64,000 nucleotides of DNA from Thiolinea disciformis DSM 14473. Its GTDB lineage: Bacteria; Pseudomonadota; Gammaproteobacteria; Thiotrichales; Thiotrichaceae. The stretch's first letter is position 1; each line of letters starts with the position of its first letter. Of the stretch, positions 28,825 through 37,226 are shown piece after piece. Both the position numbers and the translations under genes were made by a program. The DNA lies in NCBI RefSeq assembly GCF_000371925.1, contig NZ_AQVE01000016.1, forward strand, positions 29,822 to 93,821, given 5' to 3'. Under the pieces are notes generated by a model. It was not told the DNA's origin. It was given only the letters and a program-made list of their open reading frames with translations, and searched no databases.

Positions 28825-29014
28825 ACATATGCTCAGTCAAAATCTTGTAATAGTAGCTAGTATCGCAAAAACTATGATCGGGCATTAGTGCATATTGTGG
28901 AATAATGCCTGCTTTTACCCAGTGTAAACGCTCATACAAGCGCTCGGCCTCATCCGTGGCGGTGTCTAATACCAATAAACGCTTACCTGCTTGATACGCA
29001 CTTTGCTCAGCCGC
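28811..29014 (-). pseudogene. GNAT acetyltransferase, C-terminal fragment
   Basis: A 68-codon frame ends at 28811 inside the transglutaminase gene start. It reads GKRLLVLDTATDEAERLYER, WVKAGIIPQYALMPD and CDTSYYYKIL, which is motif B and the C-terminal end of a GNAT acetyltransferase. A stop codon directly precedes GCG at 29014 and no acetyl-CoA motif A or start is found upstream, so the first half of the gene has been lost. The break at about 29015 adjoins unrelated AT-rich sequence. Confidence 0.7.
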
Positions 29015-29191
29015 TTACATTAAAAAAATGCATGGTAGTCATACACTTTCCGTCTAAATCCACACTTATATCATTAAGCAATTAACTTACCACCGTTCAG
29101 CGTAGTGTTGCTTTCATTTGCGACAATTTTGCCCCCGCTAATGGGCGAATCCGTGCATAGTGAATAAACAAGATAATCTAGGGACAGTGTT

Positions 29192-29998
29192 GTGTTGAGA
29201 AAGCATTGGTTGTGTTTAGGGTGGTTACTATTTTTATTAGCATTGGCCCCAGTAAGTTTTGCTGATAAGCCAAGCTGGCATAGTATTGCCTCGCCCACAG
29301 CCATCGCCCAAACCAAATCAGGCATTGCACAGCAACAAGAAGCTTTACTCAGTTATTTTCTTAGCCAGTCTTTACACGGTCAGGGTAAAAAAGATTTTCA
29401 GAAAGTAGTAAAATCGGTCGAAAACACCATTGGTTGGCGTAATAATAAGGGCGGCAATATTTATAAAGAAGGTTTTAAACGCTCGATTAGCTTCGTAAAA
29501 GGTATGGATTTGCAAGGAATACCTTTGTCTATTATGTTAATCCCGATTCTCGAATCACAGTGGCAACCCAAACAAGGCAAACCAAGTGAGGATTATGGGT
29601 ACTGGCAACTCACTCCCGATATTTTAAAAGAAATCCAACAGTTAGAGCATGTGCCTGCCACCGTGCGCAAAGGTAGTTTAAATGCGGTACGGGAAAGCCC
29701 GTGGTTAAGCACGAAAGCTGCACAAACGCATTTAGCCCGTTATTATTTTTACTTTAAACAGGTCGCTAAGTATTCAGAAAGTGATGCGTGGTTATTTACC
29801 TTTGTGTCGTATAACTGGGGTGCTGGCAATGTGAAACGCTTATTAATCGACGTGAAAAAGAGCGGGCTTAAGCCTGATTTTGCCAATTTTTATCACGTAC
29901 TCTACGAAAAGCAAAAAAAGAACCCTGATGATATTTCTATGCGTGCAGGCTTAGAGTACCTGCCCAAATTATGGAATATTGCGCAATTAGTGCGCTAA
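29192..29998 (+). CDS. Lytic transglycosylase (SLT domain)
   Basis: A 268-residue exported murein hydrolase. The N-terminal signal peptide (LCLGWLLFLLALAPVSFA) is followed by a lysozyme-like SLT domain of the MltD type. The catalytic glutamate lies in LIPILESQWQPK, followed by EDYGYWQLTPDIL and VSYNWGAGNVKRLL. It cleaves peptidoglycan strands with formation of 1,6-anhydromuramic acid. Translation starts at GTG 29192, with AGGG about 8 nt upstream. No LysM repeats are present, unlike full-length MltD. It is a single-gene unit ended by a hairpin. Confidence 0.85.
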   Translation: MLRKHWLCLGWLLFLLALAPVSFADKPSWHSIASPTAIAQTKSGIAQQQEALLSYFLSQSLHGQGKKDFQKVVKSVENTIGWRNNKGGNIYKEGFKRSISFVKGMDLQGIPLSIMLIPILESQWQPKQGKPSEDYGYWQLTPDILKEIQQLEHVPATVRKGSLNAVRESPWLSTKAAQTHLARYYFYFKQVAKYSESDAWLFTFVSYNWGAGNVKRLLIDVKKSGLKPDFANFYHVLYEKQKKNPDDISMRAGLEYLPKLWNIAQLVR

Positions 29999-30002
29999 AC
30001 AA

Positions 30003-30024
30003 AGGAGTGACTATTATCACTCCT
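30003..30024. terminator. 8-bp hairpin after the lytic transglycosylase gene
   Basis: AGGAGTGA (30003-30010) and TCACTCCT (30017-30024) form a perfect stem around a 6-nt loop, between convergent genes. No T-run follows, so it is only a probable bidirectional terminator. Confidence 0.5.
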
Positions 30025-30042
30025 CAGTCGTTTAAAGAATAC

Positions 30043-30267
30043 CTATGATGCACTTAATGCCCGATAACAATCAGGACAGACTTTAATCGTTTTAACCGTT
30101 TCAAAACCTTCACCACCTGCATCATTCGGACGTTCTAAACGATGATTTTTGTGATAGCGGTTGGCTTGACTACGCTTGGGATAAATAACAGGTCGGGTTT
30201 GAACGATTAGGGAATAAGTTGGAACGTTAGCAGAAATTTGTTGCTGACAATGATCGCATAAATACAT
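30043..30267 (-). CDS. Small protein with paired CxxC motifs
   Basis: A 74-residue basic protein with CDHC near the N-terminus (residues 4-7) and CPDC near the C-terminus (about 64-67), a probable zinc ribbon. The middle is rich in Arg/Lys/Asn (KRSQANRYHKNHRLERPNDA). No family is recognised. The start is the ATG at 30267. It may bind nucleic acid or act as a small structural zinc protein; neither is shown. Confidence 0.5.
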   Translation of the reverse strand: MYLCDHCQQQISANVPTYSLIVQTRPVIYPKRSQANRYHKNHRLERPNDAGGEGFETVKTIKVCPDCYRALSAS

Positions 30268-30408
30268 TCTCGACGGCGTAATTTGCAGTAACCTTCTGGG
30301 AGCCGATCTCCAGAAGCGTAGGTGATAAGTATTATTAGGCTAACGAGTTTCTTCAAACGCTGTCAACGCCAAACTGACCAGCGGATTGGGTCAGCTTTAG
30401 CAATTCTT

Positions 30409-30846
30409 TTAAGTAGCACTACGAGGAACATGCCCCAACATCTGTTCGGCAATAATTGCAAAATCCGCTTGCGAAATTTCTAAATGCCCATAACGAAACG
30501 CAGCTCCCCATTTACTCTTATCCTTGATAAAGTTTAATTCTGCCAATAAAGGACAAATAGCCACCGCTTTTGCAGTCTTCACAAACTGTATATCACGGCG
30601 AAACGGTACAAAATTCGGAAACATTTCAAACGCATACACCTTATCTCCAATCACTTCACCAATTGCAGTAAACTGTTGGCAAGGCTGCTTATCTTCAAAG
30701 TGCTCCTTAGGCGAATAATAGATAATCCAATCCCCTTGTTGCATACGCTTTAAAGGCTGTGCTTTACCATGACATAACTGGCAAAAACCACCCGCTACAC
30801 CACGCTGCACATGATTATTTGATGCCACACCAATCCAATACTTCAT
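30409..30846 (-). CDS. EVE-domain protein (UPF0310 type)
   Basis: A 145-residue single-domain protein of the EVE family, a PUA-like fold that recognises modified bases in DNA or RNA. The N-terminal MKYWIGVASNNHVQRGVAGG, the central GDWIIYYSPKEHF and the AIGEVIGDKVY strand pattern are typical. Stand-alone EVE proteins of this size are widespread; related domains are fused to McrBC-type nucleases in defence systems. No nuclease is fused or adjacent here. Confidence 0.85.
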   Translation of the reverse strand: MKYWIGVASNNHVQRGVAGGFCQLCHGKAQPLKRMQQGDWIIYYSPKEHFEDKQPCQQFTAIGEVIGDKVYAFEMFPNFVPFRRDIQFVKTAKAVAICPLLAELNFIKDKSKWGAAFRYGHLEISQADFAIIAEQMLGHVPRSAT

Positions 30847-31265
30847 AAGATCTTCTCTCTGATTTTTAGGTTGAGTAGCTTAACGCATAGCTACTGACAG
30901 CATCCTGTCAGGATGGATTTCAATGGATCATGTATTACTGTTTGAAATGAATGTTTAGGTGATGTACTCGCTAATAACCTACTTCACTACTCGATTACAA
31001 CACTTTGTAGTAAAAACTGCTTGATGCCTAGTCACTGGAAGCGGCATTCATGGGGATGCCGATTTATTGGCAAAGCGGCTTTACAGCGTATCCGCTTGAC
31101 CTGCAGGCTGTGGTACAATGTGATGATGATTTTACAGTGATAAGCGATGATGCAGTAGCTTTTTACCCATTGCTATTGCTATTGCCAATGCGCTGGAAAG
31201 TGAGTAGGTGGGCGTCATAAAACAACGCTGTAGCGCTATTGTTTAGCTAAAAAAGGAGGAGAGTC
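30847..31265. other. Intergenic region, no gene seen
   Basis: This 419-bp stretch between the EVE gene and the crotonase gene contains no convincing open frame. A TTGACC box (31096-31101) and a TACAAT box (31114-31119) are present, but their 12-bp spacing is too short for a normal promoter; TGGTACAAT could act as an extended -10 element. A strong ribosome site (AAGGAGGAG) at the right end belongs to the crotonase gene. CTAGTCACTGGAAGCGG near 31033 resembles insertion-sequence ends but has no partner. Confidence 0.4.
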
Positions 31266-32066
31266 ATGTCAGCCAATCAAAGACTGGTGCAGGAATTGGA
31301 TAGTGAAGGCATCTTACGTTTGACCTTGAATGAGGTTGGCCAGCGCAATGCTTTATCTGAGGCAATGCTGGACGAACTGTATGTAGCATTTACGGAAGCG
31401 GCTAACAATCCTAAAGTCAGAGTGATTGTGCTCGCCGCGAATGGTTCTGCGTTTTGTGCAGGTCACAACCTGAAAGAATTGACGGCGGCACGTGCGAATG
31501 ATGATGGTGGTAAAGCTTACTTTGCTAAAATCATGGCATTATGTGCCCGCGTTATGCAGACCATCGTGCACTCTCCCAAACCGGTGATTGCTGAAGTAGC
31601 CGGTATTGCGACCGCCGCAGGCTGTCAATTGGTCGCGAGTTGTGATTTGGCCTTGGCGGCGGATACAGCGCAGTTTAGCACTCCGGGTGTGCATATTGGC
31701 TTATTCTGCTCCACGCCGATGGTGGCACTGTCCCGCAATGTATCGAATAAACATGCCATGGAAATGCTCTTAACAGGTGACATGGTTTCAGCAAAGCGTG
31801 CTGCGGAGATTGGCTTAATCAATCAAGCCGTAGCCAATGAAGCACTGCGGGATAGCACCATGGCAATGGCACGCAAAATCGCTAGTAAATCCAGCCTCAC
31901 ACTCGCGATTGGCAAGCGTGCTTTTTATGAGCAACGTGAAATGCCACTGGCTGAAGCCTATGAATATGCCGCACAGGTTATGGTGGAAAATATGCTGGCG
32001 CATGATGCACAGGAGGGCATTAATGCCTTTATCCAAAAACGCCCTGCACAGTGGGAGGATCGTTAG
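31266..32066 (+). CDS. Enoyl-CoA hydratase/isomerase family protein
   Basis: A 266-residue crotonase-fold protein. The oxyanion-hole segments (GSAFCAGHNLKEL and IATAAGCQLVASCDLALA) and the family sequence FSTPGVHIGLFCSTPMVAL are visible. The pattern resembles ECHDC3-type enoyl-CoA hydratases; in the second segment the usual catalytic Glu positions are not clearly kept, so the precise reaction is uncertain. The start has a perfect AGGAGG-type ribosome site. It appears monocistronic; no other fatty-acid genes are near. Confidence 0.85.
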   Translation: MSANQRLVQELDSEGILRLTLNEVGQRNALSEAMLDELYVAFTEAANNPKVRVIVLAANGSAFCAGHNLKELTAARANDDGGKAYFAKIMALCARVMQTIVHSPKPVIAEVAGIATAAGCQLVASCDLALAADTAQFSTPGVHIGLFCSTPMVALSRNVSNKHAMEMLLTGDMVSAKRAAEIGLINQAVANEALRDSTMAMARKIASKSSLTLAIGKRAFYEQREMPLAEAYEYAAQVMVENMLAHDAQEGINAFIQKRPAQWEDR

Positions 32067-32149
32067 CCCTGCTGCCCCAATCGATGCGCTATAAGCTATT
32101 AAAAATCTGATAAACTGCACCGAACTCCCGATTAAGAGCTCGTCTGCTG

Positions 32150-33751
32150 ATGAAAGCCGCTACCCTCTCGCTATTCACACTTGACGCTACGCAGTTCGCG
32201 CTGCGCTTATCCGATGAACAGAATCATGTTTATTTCACTAGCGCAGCATTGCCGCGTACAGCACTTAAACCCTTGTTCGACATCACTGAAAGTAATTACC
32301 AAGCCTCTGCGCCAGATTTAAAACAACAGGGTCAGGAGCTGTATGCTTGGTTTAACTTACACACGCAAGGGCATTTAGCGACATTACGCCAACCCAAGCA
32401 AGCGCTGGCATTGCGCATTGATATACAAGTTGGTGCTAATGATCTGGGGTTACGGCATTTGCCATGGGAATTGTTACACGATGGGGTGCAATTTTGGTGT
32501 GCGGATCCGATTCATTTATTCACTCCGATTCGCCTAGCCAGCGACTATCAACACCAATGGCAACCCGCCACCCGCCCGTTGCAAGTGCTATTCATGGCCA
32601 GTTCGCCCGAAGATGTGCAACCTGTCTTAGATTTTGAGGCAGAAGAAGCAGGTATTTTAAAAGCCACTGAACAAAAACCCTTGCTTTTACAAGTGGAAGA
32701 AAGCGGCTCATTGCAAGGCTTGGAACAATGTCTAAATGACATGCCGCAAGCACCTGATGTGATTCATCTAAGTGGTCACGCGGAATTACCTAAGGCAGCT
32801 GAGCCGGTATTTTTATTAGAAAACGATGTAGGGCAATTGCAAACCGCCACTGCGCATGAGTTGGCAAAAGTGCTGGTGGCAACAGATCGCTTGCCGCGCT
32901 TATTATTTGTCTCGGGCTGTGAAACGGGCAAATCCGATTTGAGCCGTGATCTCTTATCCTTTGCCGAACAATTGGTGCAAGCCAATGTGCCGGTGGTGTT
33001 GGGTTGGGCTTTGCCTGTGGGCGATGTGGCAGCCTCCCAAGCCGCAGCGGTGTTATATGACAAACTCGCCACGGGTTTACGTTTGGACATGGCGATTGCC
33101 GCCGCGCGCCAGTTTTTATTCGAGCAGCAATCACCCTATTGGCATTTATTACGCTGTTTTGCCAATGCTTCCGCGCTGCAAGCGTTGATTGCCAAAGGCA
33201 GACAACGCGTTGTGCCGACTGCCATCACTGAGCAATTATTCTTGGATGCCGGCAATACGATTGCGGTGTGCAAACGTACTGAATTTGTCGGGCGCAGGCG
33301 CTTATTACAGCGCTCTTTGCGGTGTTTGCGTACTTGGTCTGGCTATGAAGGCTATGCTGAAGGTGTTTTGCTGTATGGCATGGGTGGTTTGGGTAAAAGT
33401 AGCACAGCGGCGCGTTTGGTCGAACGTTTAAGCAACACGCATCTTAAAGCGGTGCATTATGGGCGTTTGGATGAAGTTAGCTTGCTCAATTGTTTACGCA
33501 GGGTACTCAAGCCCAAGGCGCTTTCCGTATTAAATGATCCCGAGCTCAATCTTTATGCGCGTTTATGTACGCTGTTTGATCTGGACAATAATCCTTATTG
33601 CGATAAACCTTTGCTGATCGTATTGGATGATTTTGAACAAAACATACCTCAGCAACAGCGTGACAAGGGTCGTGTCAATTCTGAAGATTATGAACCCAAC
33701 AGTTTGCAGGTGTTAAATACCCTACTGCAAGCCATTCACGACACACAGTGA
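32150..33751 (+). CDS. CHAT-protease / NTPase protein, N-terminal part (frameshifted gene)
   Basis: This 533-residue frame is the first part of a multidomain protein. A CHAT (caspase-like) protease domain covers about residues 60-340. Its catalytic dyad is His210 (HLSGHAE) and Cys257 (FVSGCETGKSDL), and HLPWELLHDG upstream is typical. A P-loop NTPase follows, with Walker A about residues 408-418 (YGMGGLGKSS) and Walker B PLLIVLDDFEQN, as in NB-ARC/STAND ATPases. The frame ends at TGA 33749-33751, where the homologous sequence continues in another frame. The whole fits the STAND plan sensor-NTPase-protease known from bacterial death or immunity proteins. Whether a full-length product is made is open. 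Confidence 0.8.
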   Translation: MKAATLSLFTLDATQFALRLSDEQNHVYFTSAALPRTALKPLFDITESNYQASAPDLKQQGQELYAWFNLHTQGHLATLRQPKQALALRIDIQVGANDLGLRHLPWELLHDGVQFWCADPIHLFTPIRLASDYQHQWQPATRPLQVLFMASSPEDVQPVLDFEAEEAGILKATEQKPLLLQVEESGSLQGLEQCLNDMPQAPDVIHLSGHAELPKAAEPVFLLENDVGQLQTATAHELAKVLVATDRLPRLLFVSGCETGKSDLSRDLLSFAEQLVQANVPVVLGWALPVGDVAASQAAAVLYDKLATGLRLDMAIAAARQFLFEQQSPYWHLLRCFANASALQALIAKGRQRVVPTAITEQLFLDAGNTIAVCKRTEFVGRRRLLQRSLRCLRTWSGYEGYAEGVLLYGMGGLGKSSTAARLVERLSNTHLKAVHYGRLDEVSLLNCLRRVLKPKALSVLNDPELNLYARLCTLFDLDNNPYCDKPLLIVLDDFEQNIPQQQRDKGRVNSEDYEPNSLQVLNTLLQAIHDTQ

Positions 33752-33752
33752 T

Positions 33753-35186
33753 GTGCGAGTGCTGATGACGTGTCGGCATGATGTACCAATTCCTGCGCCC
33801 TATCGACTGCATAAAGCCAGCCTTAACTCTTTGCAAGGTGCGGATTTAGTCAAAAAACTAAAACGTTTGGTAGGTTTTCAACAAGCCAGTGAGCAGCACC
33901 AAGCGCAAGCCCTTGCCTTGGCGGATGGCAACCCCCGCTTATTGGAATGGCTCGATCAAGTATTTTTGGATAAAAGCATTGCGCTCGATGCGCTGTTTGC
34001 GCGTTTGCAAGCGGAAGCTAGCCGCTTTCGGGAAGCGATTTTGCTAGATGCCTTATTCCATGCCCAAAACAGCAAGGTGCGTCGCACGATTGCCTTAAGC
34101 GCTTTATACCGCCTACCTGTGCCATTGCCAGCCGTGCAAGCCTTAACCGAAGACCCACCAACGGAAAGCTATTTAGCGCAAGCCGTGCGGATTGGTTTGG
34201 TGGAGTTGAGCCATGAACAAGGGCAAGCCCATTATTTTGTGTCAGGTTTATTGGATGTGGTATTGGCGGGCGAAATCCAAGCCGCAGAACGTGAAGCATT
34301 GAGCGCCAAGGCTGCACAAGCTTTAGCGGAATTATGGCAAAGCGTCGGCTCAGAAACACAACGCTTGGAAGTATTACGCTTGGCAGTGGCGGGCAACAAC
34401 CATCAGGTCGCTATTCCTATAGGAGACAAGCTTGCCTATACCATGCACGATCAAAATCGTTGGCGCGAAGCTGAAAACCTGTGTCAAAGCGTGTTAGCCT
34501 TGCATGAAGATTTTCGCTTACTGACTACCTTGGCACAAGTACAGCAACGCTTAGGGCAAGGTTCAGCAGCAAAGGCAGCGATTGAACGTGCACTTGCCAT
34601 TGCGCCCCCTAGCGAAGAGGCGGAAGAAGATTTACGACGCGAGCGGGCGTTAAGTTATGGTGTATACGCCGACATCCTGCAAGCCCGTGGACAACTCGAT
34701 GAAGTCTTACGCATTCGTACTACCGAAGAATTGCCCGTCTATGAACAACTCGGCGAGGTACGCTCCATCGCCATCACCAAAGGACAAATCGCCGACATCC
34801 TGCAAGCCCGCGGACAACTCGATGAAGCCTTACGCATTCGCACCACTGAAGAACTGCCCGTCTATGAACAACTCGGCGAGGTACGCGAAATCGCCATCAC
34901 CCAAGGAAAAATCGCCGACATCTTAGAAGCCCGCGGACAACTCGATGAAGCCTTACGCATTTACAAAGTAGACATGCTACCTACATTTGAACAACTCGGC
35001 GATATGAGAGCGTTATTGGTGGGACGAACTAACTTAGCCATTACATTATACCAAAAAGACGTGCAGCAGTTTGCGGCGGAAATCGAAAAACTATTAAGGC
35101 TAGCGCTGGCCGATGCGCAACAGATGCAGATTCCTGAGGCGGAGCAGATTAGAGCTATTATGCAGCAGATGGGCTTGCAACCTTGA
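33753..35186 (+). CDS. NTPase C-terminal and TPR part of the frameshifted CHAT protein
   Basis: This frame continues the preceding one. In the joined reading ...IHDTHSDVRVLMTCRHDV the NTPase domain runs on without loss (VLMTCRHD is the sensor-1-like strand), followed by a winged-helix-like region (about 60-200 of this frame) and tetratricopeptide-like repeats, including three near-identical 41-residue units. The apparent GTG at 33753 has no ribosome site, so an independent start is unlikely. Restoration needs two bases in the (AC)3 tract at 33741-33746. The joined protein would have about 1010 residues. A hairpin terminator follows at 35228-35264. Confidence 0.7.
   Translation: MRVLMTCRHDVPIPAPYRLHKASLNSLQGADLVKKLKRLVGFQQASEQHQAQALALADGNPRLLEWLDQVFLDKSIALDALFARLQAEASRFREAILLDALFHAQNSKVRRTIALSALYRLPVPLPAVQALTEDPPTESYLAQAVRIGLVELSHEQGQAHYFVSGLLDVVLAGEIQAAEREALSAKAAQALAELWQSVGSETQRLEVLRLAVAGNNHQVAIPIGDKLAYTMHDQNRWREAENLCQSVLALHEDFRLLTTLAQVQQRLGQGSAAKAAIERALAIAPPSEEAEEDLRRERALSYGVYADILQARGQLDEVLRIRTTEELPVYEQLGEVRSIAITKGQIADILQARGQLDEALRIRTTEELPVYEQLGEVREIAITQGKIADILEARGQLDEALRIYKVDMLPTFEQLGDMRALLVGRTNLAITLYQKDVQQFAAEIEKLLRLALADAQQMQIPEAEQIRAIMQQMGLQP
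34668..35036 (+). repeat. Three tandem 123-bp repeats coding TPR-like units
   Basis: Copies start at 34668, 34791 and 34914. Each encodes 41 residues beginning ADIL(Q/E)ARGQLDE. Copies 1 and 2 differ at few positions; copy 3 keeps its first half and diverges later. The near-identity indicates recent duplication, and the unit count could vary between strains. Confidence 0.9.
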
Positions 35187-35227
35187 CAGTTTGGCAATCA
35201 CACCAGTTATGCAGGATTACTCACTGG

Positions 35228-35264
35228 AAGCGCTGAGCATTTTACGCAAAGTGGCTCAGCGCTT
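35228..35264 (+). terminator. 11-bp hairpin after the CHAT/TPR gene
   Basis: AAGCGCTGAGC (35228-35238) and GCTCAGCGCTT (35254-35264) are perfectly complementary with a 15-nt loop; TTGTGT follows rather than a pure T-run. It lies 41 bp after the stop and probably ends that transcript, separating it from the next gene. Confidence 0.6.
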
Positions 35265-35349
35265 TGTGTCGAGGCTTATGCCTATGGCGTGCGCCGTAAA
35301 TCACCCATGCTATAATCTTAACTCAAGCTCAACGCAGTAGGATTAAGCG

Positions 35350-37128
35350 ATGAAATTCCCTTATGGTATTAGCAACTTTGTCACCATTCGCAAGGAAGCG
35401 TTTACTTATCTGGATCGCACCGCTTCTATTCCTGCTATAGAAGCCGCAGGCAAACAATTACTATTCCTACGTCCGCGTCGTTTTGGCAAATCTTTGCTGA
35501 TTTCGACCTTGTCTAGTTATTATGACCTCAAGCAAGCGGATCAATTTGCAACCTTGTTTGGTGATCTTGCGATTGGGCAAAACCCTACCCCTGAACATAA
35601 TCAATACATGGTCTTGCAATGGGATTTCTCGATGGTCTCGGCGCAGGGCGATATTGAGCAGATTAAACAAAGCTTATTTACCCATATCAATTTAACCATT
35701 AAAACCTTCAAAGAAAGCTATAAAACCTATCTTCATCGAGACATAGACATCTTTGCAGATAATGCCATTGGTAGCTTTGAATCACTGTATCGTGTGGTGA
35801 AGGAAAGCAACCACCAACTGTATCTGCTGATTGACGAATACGATAATTTTGCCAATGAAGTGCTGATGCACAATCAAGGCGATAAACCGCGTTATCGTGC
35901 TCTATTGGAAGGTGAAGGCGTATTAAAAACACTGTTTAAAGTGGTTAAAGCGGGTGCATCACAAGGCGCCATTGCGCGGGTGTTTATTACCGGCGTGTCA
36001 CCCGTCGTGATGAGTGATATGACCAGTGGCTATAATGTGTCTAAGAATGTGTCTTTAGAAGATGAATTCAATCATTTGTGTGGTATTACCGAACCAGAAT
36101 TATCTGCTTTAGTCGCCTCAGTATTACAGGCTTGCCAAACAGAAACCGAGCACACGCCTGTTATGGAAACCCTGCGTCAATTTTACAATGGTTATCGCTT
36201 TAGTTATGACATGGATGCACCACGGATCTATAACCCGATTCTGTGTTTCCATTTTCTACAAGCCTATCAAAAAGGCTGTGCTGCACCACGCAATATGTTG
36301 GATGGTAATTTGGCAATGGATGCGGGGCGGATTCGTTATATTGCCAATCTCGCGCAAGGTCAGGCGGTGATTGATAGTGTGTTGGATGAAGAACAACCTG
36401 CCACTATTGCGCAATTGGCCAGTGATTTTGGTGTTGAGAATCTGGAGCGCGTCGAGCAAGACACCGATTACATGCTGTCGCTGCTGTATTACTTTGGTGT
36501 GCTCACACTGGGCGGCGTGGATGACTATGGCAGCTTGATCCTGAAGATTCCTAATCTGGTGGTACATGCGCTGTATTTGGAAGAATTAAAACGCCAAACC
36601 TTACCTGATATTCGCCAAGAAAAGACTGCACAGAAAATTGCTCAACAATTCTTTCGTGATGCGGATTTGCAGCCTGTCGTCGATTTCATGGAGCAGAAAT
36701 ACTTCAAGGTGTTCAGCAATCGGGATTATCGCTGGAGTAATGAACTCACCGTGAAAACGGCTTTTGCTAGCCTGTTGTATGATGATTTATTTTATGTGAT
36801 GGAGTCTGAGGTTAACGCAGGGCGGCGCTATACCGATTTAGTCATGACGGTGCGCCCTAGTATGCGCCAATATGCCTTGTTGGATGTAGTGATGGAGTTT
36901 AAGTATCTGAGCTTAAATGAGTTAGGTTTAAGAGGTGAACAACTGGCACAAATGACGCGCACCGAACTAGCACAATTGCCTGCTGTGCAAACTGCACTCA
37001 ATAATGCTTTGCAACAGTTAACACAGTATCAACAGGCCTTAGTCCAACGCTTTCAAGAGCCACAACGCTTGCATTGTTTTGCGATTGTAGCACTGGGCTT
37101 TGAGCGGGTGGTGTGGCAGGTGTTGTGA
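35350..37128 (+). CDS. AAA-ATPase-like protein with PD-(D/E)XK nuclease domain (copy 1)
   Basis: A 592-residue protein combining an N-terminal AAA-ATPase-like domain and a C-terminal PD-(D/E)XK nuclease-like domain (PF09820 plus PF08011 by recollection). It begins with the family motif PYGISNFVTIR, then Walker A RPRRFGKS (residues 41-48) and Walker B LLIDEYDNF (Asp162/Glu163). The nuclease signature near the C-terminus is RYTDLVMTVRP ... VVMEFKYLS (Asp, then Glu-x-Lys). The family is expanded in some bacteria and its function is not established; a role in defence or as mobile-element-like selfish genes has been suggested. It lies behind the CHAT gene on the same strand after a terminator. Confidence 0.85.
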   Translation: MKFPYGISNFVTIRKEAFTYLDRTASIPAIEAAGKQLLFLRPRRFGKSLLISTLSSYYDLKQADQFATLFGDLAIGQNPTPEHNQYMVLQWDFSMVSAQGDIEQIKQSLFTHINLTIKTFKESYKTYLHRDIDIFADNAIGSFESLYRVVKESNHQLYLLIDEYDNFANEVLMHNQGDKPRYRALLEGEGVLKTLFKVVKAGASQGAIARVFITGVSPVVMSDMTSGYNVSKNVSLEDEFNHLCGITEPELSALVASVLQACQTETEHTPVMETLRQFYNGYRFSYDMDAPRIYNPILCFHFLQAYQKGCAAPRNMLDGNLAMDAGRIRYIANLAQGQAVIDSVLDEEQPATIAQLASDFGVENLERVEQDTDYMLSLLYYFGVLTLGGVDDYGSLILKIPNLVVHALYLEELKRQTLPDIRQEKTAQKIAQQFFRDADLQPVVDFMEQKYFKVFSNRDYRWSNELTVKTAFASLLYDDLFYVMESEVNAGRRYTDLVMTVRPSMRQYALLDVVMEFKYLSLNELGLRGEQLAQMTRTELAQLPAVQTALNNALQQLTQYQQALVQRFQEPQRLHCFAIVALGFERVVWQVL

Positions 37129-37226
37129 GGAGGCTTTGTGTTATTCATCAACTGCAAAAGTCGGACTGTTCTCTAATGAAAAAGAACTCTGCTATGACTG
37201 GTTTATTGTTTTTAGTTCACACGTAA

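Noticed and set aside
29074..29325. 83-codon minus-strand frame ending in glycine-rich GGK repeats
   Set aside because: Most of it is antisense to the signal peptide and start of the lytic transglycosylase gene, with no ribosome site; the short tail motif is not enough to call a gene.
30293..30316. 7-bp hairpin CTTCTGG/CCAGAAG
   Set aside because: It lies between two minus-strand genes but lacks a T-run and is too far from the EVE stop to call a terminator.
31096..31119. TTGACC and TACAAT as a sigma-70 promoter
   Set aside because: The spacer is 12 bp, too short; only an extended -10 reading remains possible.
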